The translations under genes were made by a program, and so were the position numbers. A stretch of 64,000 nucleotides of DNA from Niveispirillum cyanobacteriorum (GTDB taxonomy: Bacteria > Pseudomonadota > Alphaproteobacteria > Azospirillales > Azospirillaceae). Where the stretch lies: positions 310,001 to 374,000 of the forward strand of contig NZ_CP025613.1 of the NCBI RefSeq assembly GCF_002868735.1. The letters are read 5' to 3'. The stretch's first letter is position 1. Every line of letters starts with the position of its first letter. Below are positions 26,491 to 34,646 of the stretch, in pieces. The notes below the pieces were generated by a model. It did no database searches. It saw only the letters and a list, made by a program, of their open reading frames with translations, and had not been told where the DNA came from.

Positions 26491-27252
26491 ATGAGCCATC
26501 CGACTTACCCCGTCACCGCCCGCTGGGTGACTTTCCCCAATGGCGGCGACCTGATCCGGGGCTATCTGGCAGAGCCTGAGGGCACAGGCCCCTGGGGAGC
26601 CATTGTCACGGCCCCGGAAAATCTGGGCGTTACCGAGCATCGTCAGGCGGAGACACGCCGTCTGGCCGCCGAGGGCTTCGTGGTCCTGTCCGTCGATCCC
26701 TACAGCCGGATCGGCGGTCGCCCGCCCCAGGATTACACCACACCGGAGGAACGCCGCAGCAAGGCGTTCCTGGCCGCCAAGGATGAGACGGCGGTTCCCG
26801 ACATGCAGGCCGGGTTCGACTTCTTGGCGGGCCTGCCCAATATCGATCCGGCCCGTATCGGCACCCTGGGTTACTGCCTGGGCGGCGGCACCTCGCTGGC
26901 CTGGGCGGCGCGTCCCAACAAGCTGGCCTGCGCTGTCATCCTCTACGCCCTGCCCATCCTGCCGGCTGCCTATTCCCCGGACGGCAAGGAACGCTCCCGC
27001 CTGACCCTGGCGCCGAACATACAGTGCCCGTTGCAATTGCATTTCGGCACGAATGACGAAGCGATACCCCTGGAGCAGACCGAAGCGCTGCGGGCGGCAC
27101 TGCTGGCGCAGAGCCCCCAGCCGGTGGATTTCCACCTCTATGAGGGGGCGCGTCACGCCTACATGGACAGCACCCTGGAACGCTACTCACCGGAGGCGGC
27201 GGCACTGACCTTTCAGCGCTTCGTCGCCTTCTTCCACCAGCATCTGGGATAA
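26491..27252 (+). CDS. Dienelactone hydrolase family protein
   Basis: The start is the ATG at 26491 with GGGGAGGGG upstream; the product has 253 residues. The dienelactone hydrolase triad is visible: nucleophile Cys129 in GYCLGGG, Asp189 in FGTNDEAIP and His222 in YEGARHAYMD. Such enzymes open lactones or cleave activated esters and are often found in aromatic pathways. It lies 11 bp after hyuB and 5 bp before an alpha/beta hydrolase gene in the same operon. It may process the carboxylated product or a ring-cleavage lactone. Confidence 0.88.
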   Translation: MSHPTYPVTARWVTFPNGGDLIRGYLAEPEGTGPWGAIVTAPENLGVTEHRQAETRRLAAEGFVVLSVDPYSRIGGRPPQDYTTPEERRSKAFLAAKDETAVPDMQAGFDFLAGLPNIDPARIGTLGYCLGGGTSLAWAARPNKLACAVILYALPILPAAYSPDGKERSRLTLAPNIQCPLQLHFGTNDEAIPLEQTEALRAALLAQSPQPVDFHLYEGARHAYMDSTLERYSPEAAALTFQRFVAFFHQHLG

Positions 27253-27257
27253 GCGCC

Positions 27258-28103
27258 ATGAGCCTGTGGACGCAAATGCTGGGCGGGGAGGTCGGGTTCG
27301 TCATGGCGGGTGGCCTTCGCACCCGCTATGTCCGGCTGGGTCAAGGGGTGCCACTACTGCTGCTGCATGGCCGCGGCGGGCACCTGGAGACCTTTGCCCG
27401 CAATATCGGCCCGCTGTCAGCTCACTTCACTGTCTATGCCGTCGATCTGGCAGGACATGGGCTGACGGCACCCTTCGATGGGGACTACACAATCGAACGG
27501 CTGGCCGCTCATGTTGCCGATACCATGGACGCGCTGGACCTGACCCGCACCCATGTCGTGGGCCAAAGCCTGGGCGGCTGGGCGGCGGCCTGGTTGGCCC
27601 TAAACCGACCCGAGCGGTTCAACCGGTTGGTGCTGATCGAACCGGCGGGATTGCAGGCCGAGGCCGAACGGCTGGCCGATCCCAAGATCGCCCAGGCCTA
27701 TAAGGCGGGTGGGGAGGCATTCGATAAGCCGACCTTGGAGGCCGTGCGCAAGCGGTTGTCGGGCCTGCTGGCCGATCCGGACAGCGTGGATCCGGAAATC
27801 CTGGCTACCCGCCTGGCACTGTACCAGCCGGACGCCGCCCGTGCGGTGCATCTGAAGGTGCGCCAGGCCGACAATGGCCCCTTCCTGCTGACGCCGGAAC
27901 GGCTTTCCGGCCTGTCGGTGCCGACCCTGTTCATTCGGGGGGAGGGGGGAAATACGGCTGCCGGGATCATGGCCCAGGCGGTAGCGGCTTGCCCCGATGC
28001 GCGGCTGGTCACGGTCGAGGGTGCCCGGCAATGGCCGCAATATGAACAGGCCGACAGGACTAATGAACTGATCGGCGACTTTTTGAAGAACGGGAGAGAA
28101 TGA
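27258..28103 (+). CDS. Alpha/beta hydrolase lacking the usual catalytic histidine
   Basis: The 281-residue protein has the oxyanion HGRGG (about 37-41), the nucleophile elbow VGQSLGGW (Ser104) and a cap region. At the place of the catalytic His it reads GARQWPQYEQAD with Gln258 (codon 28029-28031, CAA). The paralogue encoded next door has SAGHWPQFEQAD there. The two proteins share the same N-terminal start pattern and C-terminus, so they arose by tandem duplication. This copy may be a pseudoenzyme, a partner subunit, or use another base. It overlaps the next gene by 4 bp. Confidence 0.85.
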   Translation: MSLWTQMLGGEVGFVMAGGLRTRYVRLGQGVPLLLLHGRGGHLETFARNIGPLSAHFTVYAVDLAGHGLTAPFDGDYTIERLAAHVADTMDALDLTRTHVVGQSLGGWAAAWLALNRPERFNRLVLIEPAGLQAEAERLADPKIAQAYKAGGEAFDKPTLEAVRKRLSGLLADPDSVDPEILATRLALYQPDAARAVHLKVRQADNGPFLLTPERLSGLSVPTLFIRGEGGNTAAGIMAQAVAACPDARLVTVEGARQWPQYEQADRTNELIGDFLKNGRE

Positions 28104-28969
28104 TGTCCTTCTGGACCGATGCCCTTGGGGCACAAGTCAAATATTACGATGCCGGCGGCTGGCGCACCCGCGTGCTCGAAGCAGGCGAAGGTACCCCGGT
28201 GATCATGATGCACGGCCTGTCGGGCCATGCCGAGGGCTTCATCCGCAATGTCGTGCCGATTTCCCAGGCCGGTTTCCGCGCCATCTCCATGGACGCCATC
28301 GGCCATGGATTGAGCGCCAAGCCGCTTGACGTCACCTATCACGCGCCCTTGTTCGTGGAGCATCTGAAGCGTTTCATGGACGCCATCGGGGCGGAGAAGG
28401 CGCATCTGGTGGGACAGTCGCTGGGCGGCTGGACGGCCTTCAATTTCGCCCAGGCCTATCCCGACCGCGTCGCCTCCCTGATCTCCATCACCGGGGCCGG
28501 CTTCCTGCTCAGCGACGCCGAAAGCCAGGCGGAAAGTGCGCGCATCCACCAGCAGGTGAAGAACGTCACCAAGAAGGCCAGCGAGGCACCGACGCGCGAC
28601 AAGGTCAAGGAACGGCTGCAATGGCTGATGTGGGATAAGTCAGTGGCCACTGACGAGCTGGTCGATACCCGCTTCCATTTCTTCATGTTGCCTGACAGTC
28701 GCGCCGCCATGCCCAAGATGGTGGAGGAACAGCCGGGCGAGGAGAACCGGAAGTATCTCCTGGACGAGGCTCAACTGGCCAAGCTGGACATCCGCACCAA
28801 GATCATCTGGAGCGACCATAACCCCACCACACCCTGGACGGTGGCCAAGAAGGTCTCCGAGATCATGCCCAATGCCGACTTCTCCCTGGTGGAGAGTGCC
28901 GGTCACTGGCCGCAGTTCGAGCAGGCCGACGCCGTCAACCGTTTGGTCATCGACTTCTTGAAGGGGTGA
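28100..28969 (+). CDS. Alpha/beta hydrolase, possible ring-fission-product hydrolase
   Basis: The 289-residue protein has an intact triad candidate: Ser107 in VGQSLGGW, an Asp in IIWSDHNPTTPW, and His269 in SAGHWPQFEQAD. The start is ATGATG at 28100 overlapping the upstream stop. It lies upstream of the LigB/LigA-like dioxygenase genes, a place where meta-cleavage C-C hydrolases such as CarC or MhpC are often found. The elbow reads GQSLGG and not the GNSMGG common in MhpC, so an esterase role is also possible. Confidence 0.85.
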   Translation: MMSFWTDALGAQVKYYDAGGWRTRVLEAGEGTPVIMMHGLSGHAEGFIRNVVPISQAGFRAISMDAIGHGLSAKPLDVTYHAPLFVEHLKRFMDAIGAEKAHLVGQSLGGWTAFNFAQAYPDRVASLISITGAGFLLSDAESQAESARIHQQVKNVTKKASEAPTRDKVKERLQWLMWDKSVATDELVDTRFHFFMLPDSRAAMPKMVEEQPGEENRKYLLDEAQLAKLDIRTKIIWSDHNPTTPWTVAKKVSEIMPNADFSLVESAGHWPQFEQADAVNRLVIDFLKG

Positions 28970-28974
28970 GGGAC

Positions 28975-29796
28975 ATGGGCAGCTTCGTCTGGGCGGCGGC
29001 GACGGCCCATACCGGTGCCATGATGCGCCTTCCCGATGGCGGGGCCGATGAGGCCCGCGCCGAACAGGTGTTCAACGGGTTCCGCACCTTGGCTTCTTCG
29101 CTGAAGGCGGCCCGCCCGGACGTGCTGATCACCATCGCCACCGACCATTTCCTGACCTACGGCTATGAATTCCTGCCCATCTTCAGCATCGGCACCGGCG
29201 ACCGGTTCGAAGGTTGGGGGGAGTTTGGGGTGCCCAAGCGCGACTATAAAGGTGTCGCGCCCTTCGGCGAAGCGGTGCAGAACGGGCTGGTGGCGGCGGG
29301 CTTCGACGCCGTTGGCGCGCGCGATGTGAAGCTTGACCATGCCTTTTCCTGTCCCTTGCAGCTTCTGCTGCGGGATTGGGATGTGCCGATCCTGCCCGTC
29401 TACATTAACTGCACTGTCGCCCCCTTGCCCAGCCATGCCCGCGCCTTGGCCTTTGGCCGCGCGTTGGGCGATGTGGTGCGAACCCAGGGGGTGTCACAAC
29501 GGGTGGCCATCGTCGGCACAGGCGGCTTGTCGCACTGGGTCGGCACGCCGCAGACCGGGACCATCAATACCGGCTTCGACCGGCGGTTTCTGGAGCTGTT
29601 CACGTCTGGCCGGTTGGATGAGATCGCGGCGATGGACAGTGACTGGGTGATCGACAATGCAGGCAATGGGGCGGCGGAAATCCGCAACTGGCTGGCCGCA
29701 GCCGGTGCAGTGAATGCCAAAGGCGCGCGCGAGATCGCATATGAGCCGGTGGCCATGTGGAATACCGGTATCGCCGTGACGGAGATCCTGTCATGA
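28975..29796 (+). CDS. Extradiol (class III, LigB-type) dioxygenase catalytic subunit
   Basis: I prefer the ATG at 28975 (GAGGGA upstream) over the GTG at 28966; the product has 273 residues. The iron ligands fall in the LigB register: His12 (ATAHTGAM), His58 (ATDHF) and a late Glu near 257 (YEPVAMW). A central GTGGLSHW near 180 matches the substrate-side His region. It is diverged from the protocatechuate enzyme encoded at 54551, which has SHVPAIG at the first site. It overlaps the short LigA-like gene by 4 bp. Size and organisation resemble two-subunit CarBb/CarBa-type dioxygenases. Confidence 0.87.
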   Translation: MGSFVWAAATAHTGAMMRLPDGGADEARAEQVFNGFRTLASSLKAARPDVLITIATDHFLTYGYEFLPIFSIGTGDRFEGWGEFGVPKRDYKGVAPFGEAVQNGLVAAGFDAVGARDVKLDHAFSCPLQLLLRDWDVPILPVYINCTVAPLPSHARALAFGRALGDVVRTQGVSQRVAIVGTGGLSHWVGTPQTGTINTGFDRRFLELFTSGRLDEIAAMDSDWVIDNAGNGAAEIRNWLAAAGAVNAKGAREIAYEPVAMWNTGIAVTEILS

Positions 29797-30044
29797 GCCG
29801 CCGCGATCTTGAGAGGTTCCTGTTCCGCTTTGACAAGGAACCTGACCTGCAGGCCGCCTTTGCCGAAGCCCCCGAAAAGGCCTTCATCGCCTTCGACCTC
29901 AGCGAGGCAGAGGTGGCAGTGCTGGCGGCACGCGATGTGGCTACGCTCTATGAATGGGGCCTGCATCCGCTGTTGATCCGTAACTTCGCGGGTACGGTTG
30001 GTGTGCGCTATGTCGGTGAATATCGCAGGCGAGGGCTGACATGA
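29793..30044 (+). CDS. Short LigA-type (alpha) subunit of extradiol dioxygenase
   Basis: The 83-residue product starts at the ATG overlapping the catalytic subunit's stop (ATGA). It has the LigA-domain signature near 60-66, where YEWGLHPLLIRNFAG corresponds to the conserved gly-x-x-pro segment of LigA. It is much shorter than the 135-residue LigA encoded at 54142, lacking its N-terminal helices. Such short alpha subunits accompany dioxygenases for bulky substrates such as aminobiphenyldiol. It overlaps the aldolase gene by 4 bp. Confidence 0.85.
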   Translation: MSRRDLERFLFRFDKEPDLQAAFAEAPEKAFIAFDLSEAEVAVLAARDVATLYEWGLHPLLIRNFAGTVGVRYVGEYRRRGLT

Positions 30045-30748
30045 GCGTCGACGCCGCCTGCCACGATCTGGCACTGGCCAACCGTATCCTTGCCCATGAG
30101 GGGGTGGTGGACGCGTTCGGCCATGTCAGTCTGCGCCATCCCGACCGGCCTGGTCACTTTCTGCTGTCCCGTTCGGTCAGCCCTGACCAGGTGGTGCCAG
30201 AGGACATCATGTGTTTCGGCCCCGATGGGCAGGCGGCGGACGGGGATGCTCGCGCGCCCTATCTGGAACGCTTCATCCATGCCGCGATCTATGAAGCGCG
30301 CCCGGATGTCGCCGCCGTGGTCCATTCCCACGCCCATGATCTGATCCCGTTCGGCGTGACAGGCACGGAAGTGCGACCGCTTCTGCATGTTGCTGGCCCG
30401 TTGGGCAGGGTGCCTGTCTGGGATATCGCCGACCGGTTCGGGGAGACGTCGCTGCTGGTCACCAACATGGTGCAGGGACGTGATCTGGCGGAACGGCTGG
30501 GTGCCGGCAGGGCGGTGCTGATGCGCGGCCATGGCGGCGTGGTGGTGGGCGACGGCCTGCGCGCCGCCGTGATCATGGCTGTCTATCTCCAGGTCAATGC
30601 CGGGCTAGACCTGAAGGCCCGCCAGCTTGGGCCTGTCCGTTATCTCAGCGACGGCGAGGTCGCGCTCAGTTTCGACGCCATCCTGGCTGAAGGGCCGGCC
30701 CGGCGCGCCTGGGAATATTTCAAGCGGAAGGTGGAGACGCACACCTGA
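30041..30748 (+). CDS. Class II aldolase/adducin family protein (aldolase or aromatic decarboxylase)
   Basis: The 235-residue protein has the class II aldolase metal site: VVHSHAHDLIPFG at about 88-100 supplies two His, and MRGHGGVVVGDGL near 166-178 supplies a later one. GHVSLRHP near 27-34 is the substrate loop. The family includes fuculose-phosphate aldolase and also 3,4-dihydroxyphthalate decarboxylase of phthalate pathways. Directly after a ring-cleavage dioxygenase, either an aldolase for a ring-fission fragment or a decarboxylase preceding ring cleavage is reasonable. It ends the tightly overlapped part of the operon. Confidence 0.85.
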   Translation: MSVDAACHDLALANRILAHEGVVDAFGHVSLRHPDRPGHFLLSRSVSPDQVVPEDIMCFGPDGQAADGDARAPYLERFIHAAIYEARPDVAAVVHSHAHDLIPFGVTGTEVRPLLHVAGPLGRVPVWDIADRFGETSLLVTNMVQGRDLAERLGAGRAVLMRGHGGVVVGDGLRAAVIMAVYLQVNAGLDLKARQLGPVRYLSDGEVALSFDAILAEGPARRAWEYFKRKVETHT

Positions 30749-30798
30749 GCTTTCACCGCGAAACAATGCCATAAGGCAAGTCACAGGGAGGAAGAAGA

Positions 30799-33204
30799 AT
30801 GGCCAAGATGTTCAGGATGCAACCGGGTCACGGTCTGACGCGACATGGCATATCGGCGTTGGCCCTGGTGCTGGCGGCGGGGACGGTACAGGCCCAGACA
30901 GCCCCGGCTACAGGTCAGGTGCTCGAACTGGAGGAGATTGTCGTTACCGCCGAACGCCGTTCGGAATCGTTGCAGGACACCCCAATTTCCATCCTCACCT
31001 TCTCCGGCGACGCGCTGGAGCGGGCCAATGTCCGGTCGGTGGACGATCTTCAGAATTTCCTACCCAACGTTTCCATCGGCGGTTCCGCGCCGGTCGGAAA
31101 CTCGGCCCCCAACTTCTCCATACGTGGCGTCGGTCAGACGTCGGGCCGCGCCAATAATGAGAAGGGCGTGGGTCTCTATGTCGATGATGTCTATTATCCG
31201 CGTTCCACGGGCGCCATCCTGAACCTGCTGGATGTGGAACGGATTGAGGTTTTGCGTGGGCCGCAGGGCACTCTGTTTGGCCGCAACACGACGGGCGGTG
31301 CCATCCGCTATATCACGCGCAAACCCACCGACCGGCTGGAAGGCCGTATCACCGGCACCTATGGTTCCCTGGATCGGACGGATATCGAAGGCGTCCTGAA
31401 CGTCCCCGTGTCCGAGAAAGTGGCGTTCCGGGGCCAGGCCGCCTGGTTCAAACGTGACGGCTATGTTGATGTCATTGGCACCGACCGGACGCGGGGCAAT
31501 CAGGATGATTATGCCGTGCGCGGCGCCCTGCGCGTACGTCCCAATGACAGCATCACTGTCGATCTGAGTGCAGCCTATACCGAGAACCGCAGCAATGGTT
31601 CGCCCACCGTCATCGCCGGCGTCGGCCTGCGACAGGCATCGGGTTTCCCGATTGCGGCGGTCAATGCCTACAATGCCTATCTGGCGGCGCGCGGCCAGTC
31701 TGCCATCGTGGCGGATGATCCGCGCTTCGTGACCAAGGACGGCTATTCCGTGCCGGATAGCTGCATCATGGATGATATTGCGCTTAACCCGGCCAAATTC
31801 GGCGACGCCCCGAACCTTCTGCCCAACAGCCGTCCCCAGGCCAGCCTGTGCGACGATGCACGTCGGACCAAGAACACCTTCCTGTCGGCTGATATCAATG
31901 CCGACCTGAACGATGCGCTCTCGCTGCGTTCGATCACGGGCTATAACAAGGGCACGGATATCGACCAGGGTGACTATGGTCTTTTCGGTGCCCAGACCAA
32001 CTATACCCTGAACGAGATGAACTCCATCTCTCAGGAATTGCAGCTTCTGGGCAGTCATGAGGGCCTGGAGTGGGTAGCCGGTCTTTATTATTTCCACGAA
32101 ACCCCGGCAGAGCGCCGGTTCCTGCGTGAGGCGGTGGTCAACGCCGGTCGGGTCGAATGCTGCAACGGCTTCGATGCCAATGTGCAGCTGAAGACCAACA
32201 GCTATTCCGCGTTTGGTCAGGCCAGCCTGGACCTGACCGACAAGGCGCGGGTGACGGCCGGGGCGCGATATTCCTATGACGACAAGGACGTTTTCATATC
32301 GAAGGTCGGCATCTTCACCCCGGCCTTGCCGGCTGGCGGTTCCCCGCGGACCAATGCCAATAATTGGGATGCCATCGATTATCGCCTGACGCTGGATTAT
32401 CAGTGGACCGATACGCTGATGACCTACGCGACTTATTCCAAGGGTTTCAAGTCCGGCGGCTTCAATGTCGATATCGTCACGCTGGGCACGGCGGCCCCCA
32501 CCATCACCTCCTTCGATCCGGAGACGGTGAAGAACCTGGAGGCCGGTGTGCGATCGGAATGGTTTGACAAGCGCCTGCGCGCCAACCTGACCGGCTTTCA
32601 CATGAAGTATGACAATCTGGTCGTGCAGGTGGCCGACTTCTCCCGCGGGGCCTTGCAGGTCCTGTTCCTGAATGCTGGCAAGCTGGAAATTGACGGGTTC
32701 GAGGGCGAGTTTGCGGTGGCGCCTATCGAGCGGCTGACCCTGAATGCCAATGTCGGTTACACCAGGATCAAATATGTCGATCTGCCCACCGGCAGCCCGC
32801 TGTTCGATCCTGCCAGCTGCCCCGGCGGTGCCCTCACCTTTGATCGCTGCCGGGCACAGCCGCTGGCCCGGTCGCCGGAATGGACCTACACGCTTGGCGC
32901 CCAGTACACGGTTCCGGTGGGGGCTGGCGATGTCAGCATGAATGCCAACTACGCCTATAAAAGCAGCCAATATTCCAACAACTCCACCTCCAACTCGGTG
33001 AAGCTGCCGGCCTATGGCGTGGCTAATGTCCGCATTGAGTATGATAGCGGTGCACAGTGGAAGGTGGCGGCCTTCGGCACCAACATCTTTGACAAATACT
33101 ACATCACCACAGGCACCAATGGCCGCCAGAACACGCTGGCCACGCTGACCCATTCGCCGGGCCGGCCGGCGGAATATGGCGTGTCGCTGACCTGGAGCTT
33201 CTGA
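30799..33204 (+). CDS. TonB-dependent receptor
   Basis: The 801-residue protein starts at an ATG after GGGAGGAAGAAG. It has a signal peptide ending TVQAQ, a TonB box-like EEIVVTAERR near 44-53, and a plug with NFSIRGVGQTSGRANNEKG and VERIEVLRGPQGTLFGRNTTGGAI near 150. The barrel ends in YGVSLTWSF. The RGPQGTLYGRN-type plug is typical of sphingomonad and Caulobacter receptors for plant-derived aromatics and sugars. It lies 50 bp after the aldolase gene and before an aromatic-acid MFS gene, so it probably imports the substrate of this module. Confidence 0.92.
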   Translation: MAKMFRMQPGHGLTRHGISALALVLAAGTVQAQTAPATGQVLELEEIVVTAERRSESLQDTPISILTFSGDALERANVRSVDDLQNFLPNVSIGGSAPVGNSAPNFSIRGVGQTSGRANNEKGVGLYVDDVYYPRSTGAILNLLDVERIEVLRGPQGTLFGRNTTGGAIRYITRKPTDRLEGRITGTYGSLDRTDIEGVLNVPVSEKVAFRGQAAWFKRDGYVDVIGTDRTRGNQDDYAVRGALRVRPNDSITVDLSAAYTENRSNGSPTVIAGVGLRQASGFPIAAVNAYNAYLAARGQSAIVADDPRFVTKDGYSVPDSCIMDDIALNPAKFGDAPNLLPNSRPQASLCDDARRTKNTFLSADINADLNDALSLRSITGYNKGTDIDQGDYGLFGAQTNYTLNEMNSISQELQLLGSHEGLEWVAGLYYFHETPAERRFLREAVVNAGRVECCNGFDANVQLKTNSYSAFGQASLDLTDKARVTAGARYSYDDKDVFISKVGIFTPALPAGGSPRTNANNWDAIDYRLTLDYQWTDTLMTYATYSKGFKSGGFNVDIVTLGTAAPTITSFDPETVKNLEAGVRSEWFDKRLRANLTGFHMKYDNLVVQVADFSRGALQVLFLNAGKLEIDGFEGEFAVAPIERLTLNANVGYTRIKYVDLPTGSPLFDPASCPGGALTFDRCRAQPLARSPEWTYTLGAQYTVPVGAGDVSMNANYAYKSSQYSNNSTSNSVKLPAYGVANVRIEYDSGAQWKVAAFGTNIFDKYYITTGTNGRQNTLATLTHSPGRPAEYGVSLTWSF

Positions 33205-33215
33205 CTTCAAATAAC

Positions 33216-33253
33216 TGGTGAAGACCATGGTGTGTATGACATGGTCTTCACCA
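33216..33253. repeat. Perfect 14-bp inverted repeat between receptor and MFS genes
   Basis: The arm TGGTGAAGACCATG (33216-33229) pairs with CATGGTCTTCACCA (33240-33253) around a 10-base loop. An A run follows on the plus strand, and there is no T tract in either direction. It could be an operator for the MFS gene or a Rho-linked or mRNA-stability hairpin. Confidence 0.75.
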
Positions 33254-33295
33254 AAAAAGTCATAGCCGCATGAACGGACGACAAGGGTGAGAAAC

Positions 33296-34525
33296 ATGCA
33301 GACCGACCAGGAAATGCCCGCCGGAGCGCGGCGCGGCATCACCATCTTTCTCTGCTTTCTGGTGGCCGTGTTGGAAGGGTTTGACCTGCAGGTCATTGGG
33401 GTGGCGGCTCCGCAATTAACCCGCGAACTGGGGCTGGCGCCACAGGAAATCGGCTGGGCCTTTGGTGCCAGCCTCATCGGCCTTGCCATCGGCGCCCTGG
33501 CGGGCGGTCGGCTGGCCGACAAGGTGGGGCGCAAGCCGGTGCTGGTCGGTTCGGTTGTGGCCTTTGGGGCCGCCACCCTGGCCTCCAGTTGGGCCTGGGA
33601 CTATCATTCGCTATTCGTGCTCCGGGTGCTGACCGGTTTGGGGTTGGGCGGTACCTTTCCAAACGTCATCGCCATCGCATCGGAAGTGACGGCACGGGCG
33701 CGGGTTACCATAACCGTGGCCTCCATCTCCTGCGGGCTGGCGGTTGGCGGGATTATTGTGTCGTTAATGGCCAAGCTGGCGCCCGGCGGTATGGATTGGC
33801 GGGGGCTGTTCCTTATAGGGGGGGTGCTGCCGCTGCTGGTGGCTCCGGCCCTGTGGTATTTCCTGACGGAAACCAAGCGAGCGGCTGTGCGCGGCCACGG
33901 CAGCCGCACCCCGATCGGTCAGGCCCTGTTTGGCGCGCAGCAGGCTGGGCCGACGCTGATGCTGTGGATCGTGTTCGCCTTGACGCTCCTGCAACTTTCC
34001 CTGCTGCTGAACTGGCTGCCTACGCTGATCATTGCAAAGGGGTTTCCCCCGGCGCAGGCCTTTTTAACCTCGCTGGTGCTGAATATCGGCAGCATCTTTG
34101 GCTCCGTCATCGCCGGCTTCCTGTGCGACCGGTATGGCGCGCGCACGCCGATGGCGGTGGGGTATCTGGCGATGGCGCTGGTCATGTACCTGCTGTCATT
34201 GGCCAGTGACATGAACATACTGCTGGTGCTGGCCTTCTGGGCAGGGTTTCTGGTCCTGGGTGCGCAGTTCGCGCTCTATGGTCTGGCGCCGAAAGTATAT
34301 CCCGATCAGACGCGTGGGACCGGGGTCGGGGCCGCTGTGGCCGCTGGCCGGGTTGGTGCCATTTCCGGTCCGCTGATCGCCGGTCAGATGATCGGCGCGG
34401 GTGCCACGGGTGATCAGGTAGTGTTGCTGATGGTGCCGTTGGCCCTTCTGGCCGGGGTGGCGCTGCTGGCGCTGGCCCATATGGCCGGTCCGCGCCTGCG
34501 TGCCGGTGGTGCCGGCGTGCATTGA
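33296..34525 (+). CDS. MFS transporter, aromatic acid:proton symporter (AAHS) type
   Basis: The start ATG at 33296 is preceded by AAGGGTGAG (a GTG at 33287 is possible); the product has 409 residues. Twelve hydrophobic segments are apparent. The DGFDLQ-like EGFDLQVIGVAAP in TM1 and GRLADKVGRKPVLV in loop 2-3 are typical of PcaK/BenK-type aromatic acid symporters. It probably moves the imported aromatic acid across the inner membrane, pairing with the upstream TonB receptor. It converges on the GntR gene with a shared terminator between them. Confidence 0.88.
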   Translation: MQTDQEMPAGARRGITIFLCFLVAVLEGFDLQVIGVAAPQLTRELGLAPQEIGWAFGASLIGLAIGALAGGRLADKVGRKPVLVGSVVAFGAATLASSWAWDYHSLFVLRVLTGLGLGGTFPNVIAIASEVTARARVTITVASISCGLAVGGIIVSLMAKLAPGGMDWRGLFLIGGVLPLLVAPALWYFLTETKRAAVRGHGSRTPIGQALFGAQQAGPTLMLWIVFALTLLQLSLLLNWLPTLIIAKGFPPAQAFLTSLVLNIGSIFGSVIAGFLCDRYGARTPMAVGYLAMALVMYLLSLASDMNILLVLAFWAGFLVLGAQFALYGLAPKVYPDQTRGTGVGAAVAAGRVGAISGPLIAGQMIGAGATGDQVVLLMVPLALLAGVALLALAHMAGPRLRAGGAGVH

Positions 34526-34564
34526 GAATAAAGGGTATCTCCGTCATTGCGGACTGAGACGGAT

Positions 34565-34609
34565 CAAAGGCCAGGAATCGCATCTGCCGGATGCTGTTCC
34601 TGGCCTTTG
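34565..34609. terminator. Terminator hairpin between convergent MFS and GntR genes
   Basis: CAAAGGCCAGGAA (34565-34577) pairs with TTCCTGGCCTTTG (34597-34609), 13 bp perfect. An inner GCATC/GATGC stem lies in the loop. T-rich bases (GTCTTTG) follow on the plus strand. It can serve both convergent genes. Confidence 0.75.
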
Positions 34610-34646
34610 GTCTTTGACGCGTGAAAAGACGGTCTGTGGGCGTGCC

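Noticed and set aside
30760-30790. Partial match (GCCATAAG) to the lig LysR box upstream of the second TonB receptor
   Set aside because: Only the first half of the box is present and T-N11-A symmetry is missing, so chance is the simpler explanation.
33216-33258. Rho-independent terminator after the TonB receptor
   Set aside because: The hairpin is perfect but is followed by A and not T on the plus strand, and no T tract follows on the minus strand; kept only as an inverted repeat.
31060-33576. 838-residue open frame on the minus strand
   Set aside because: It lies antisense to a clear TonB receptor gene and the start of the MFS gene, shows no family motif, and is a GC-rich codon-bias shadow.
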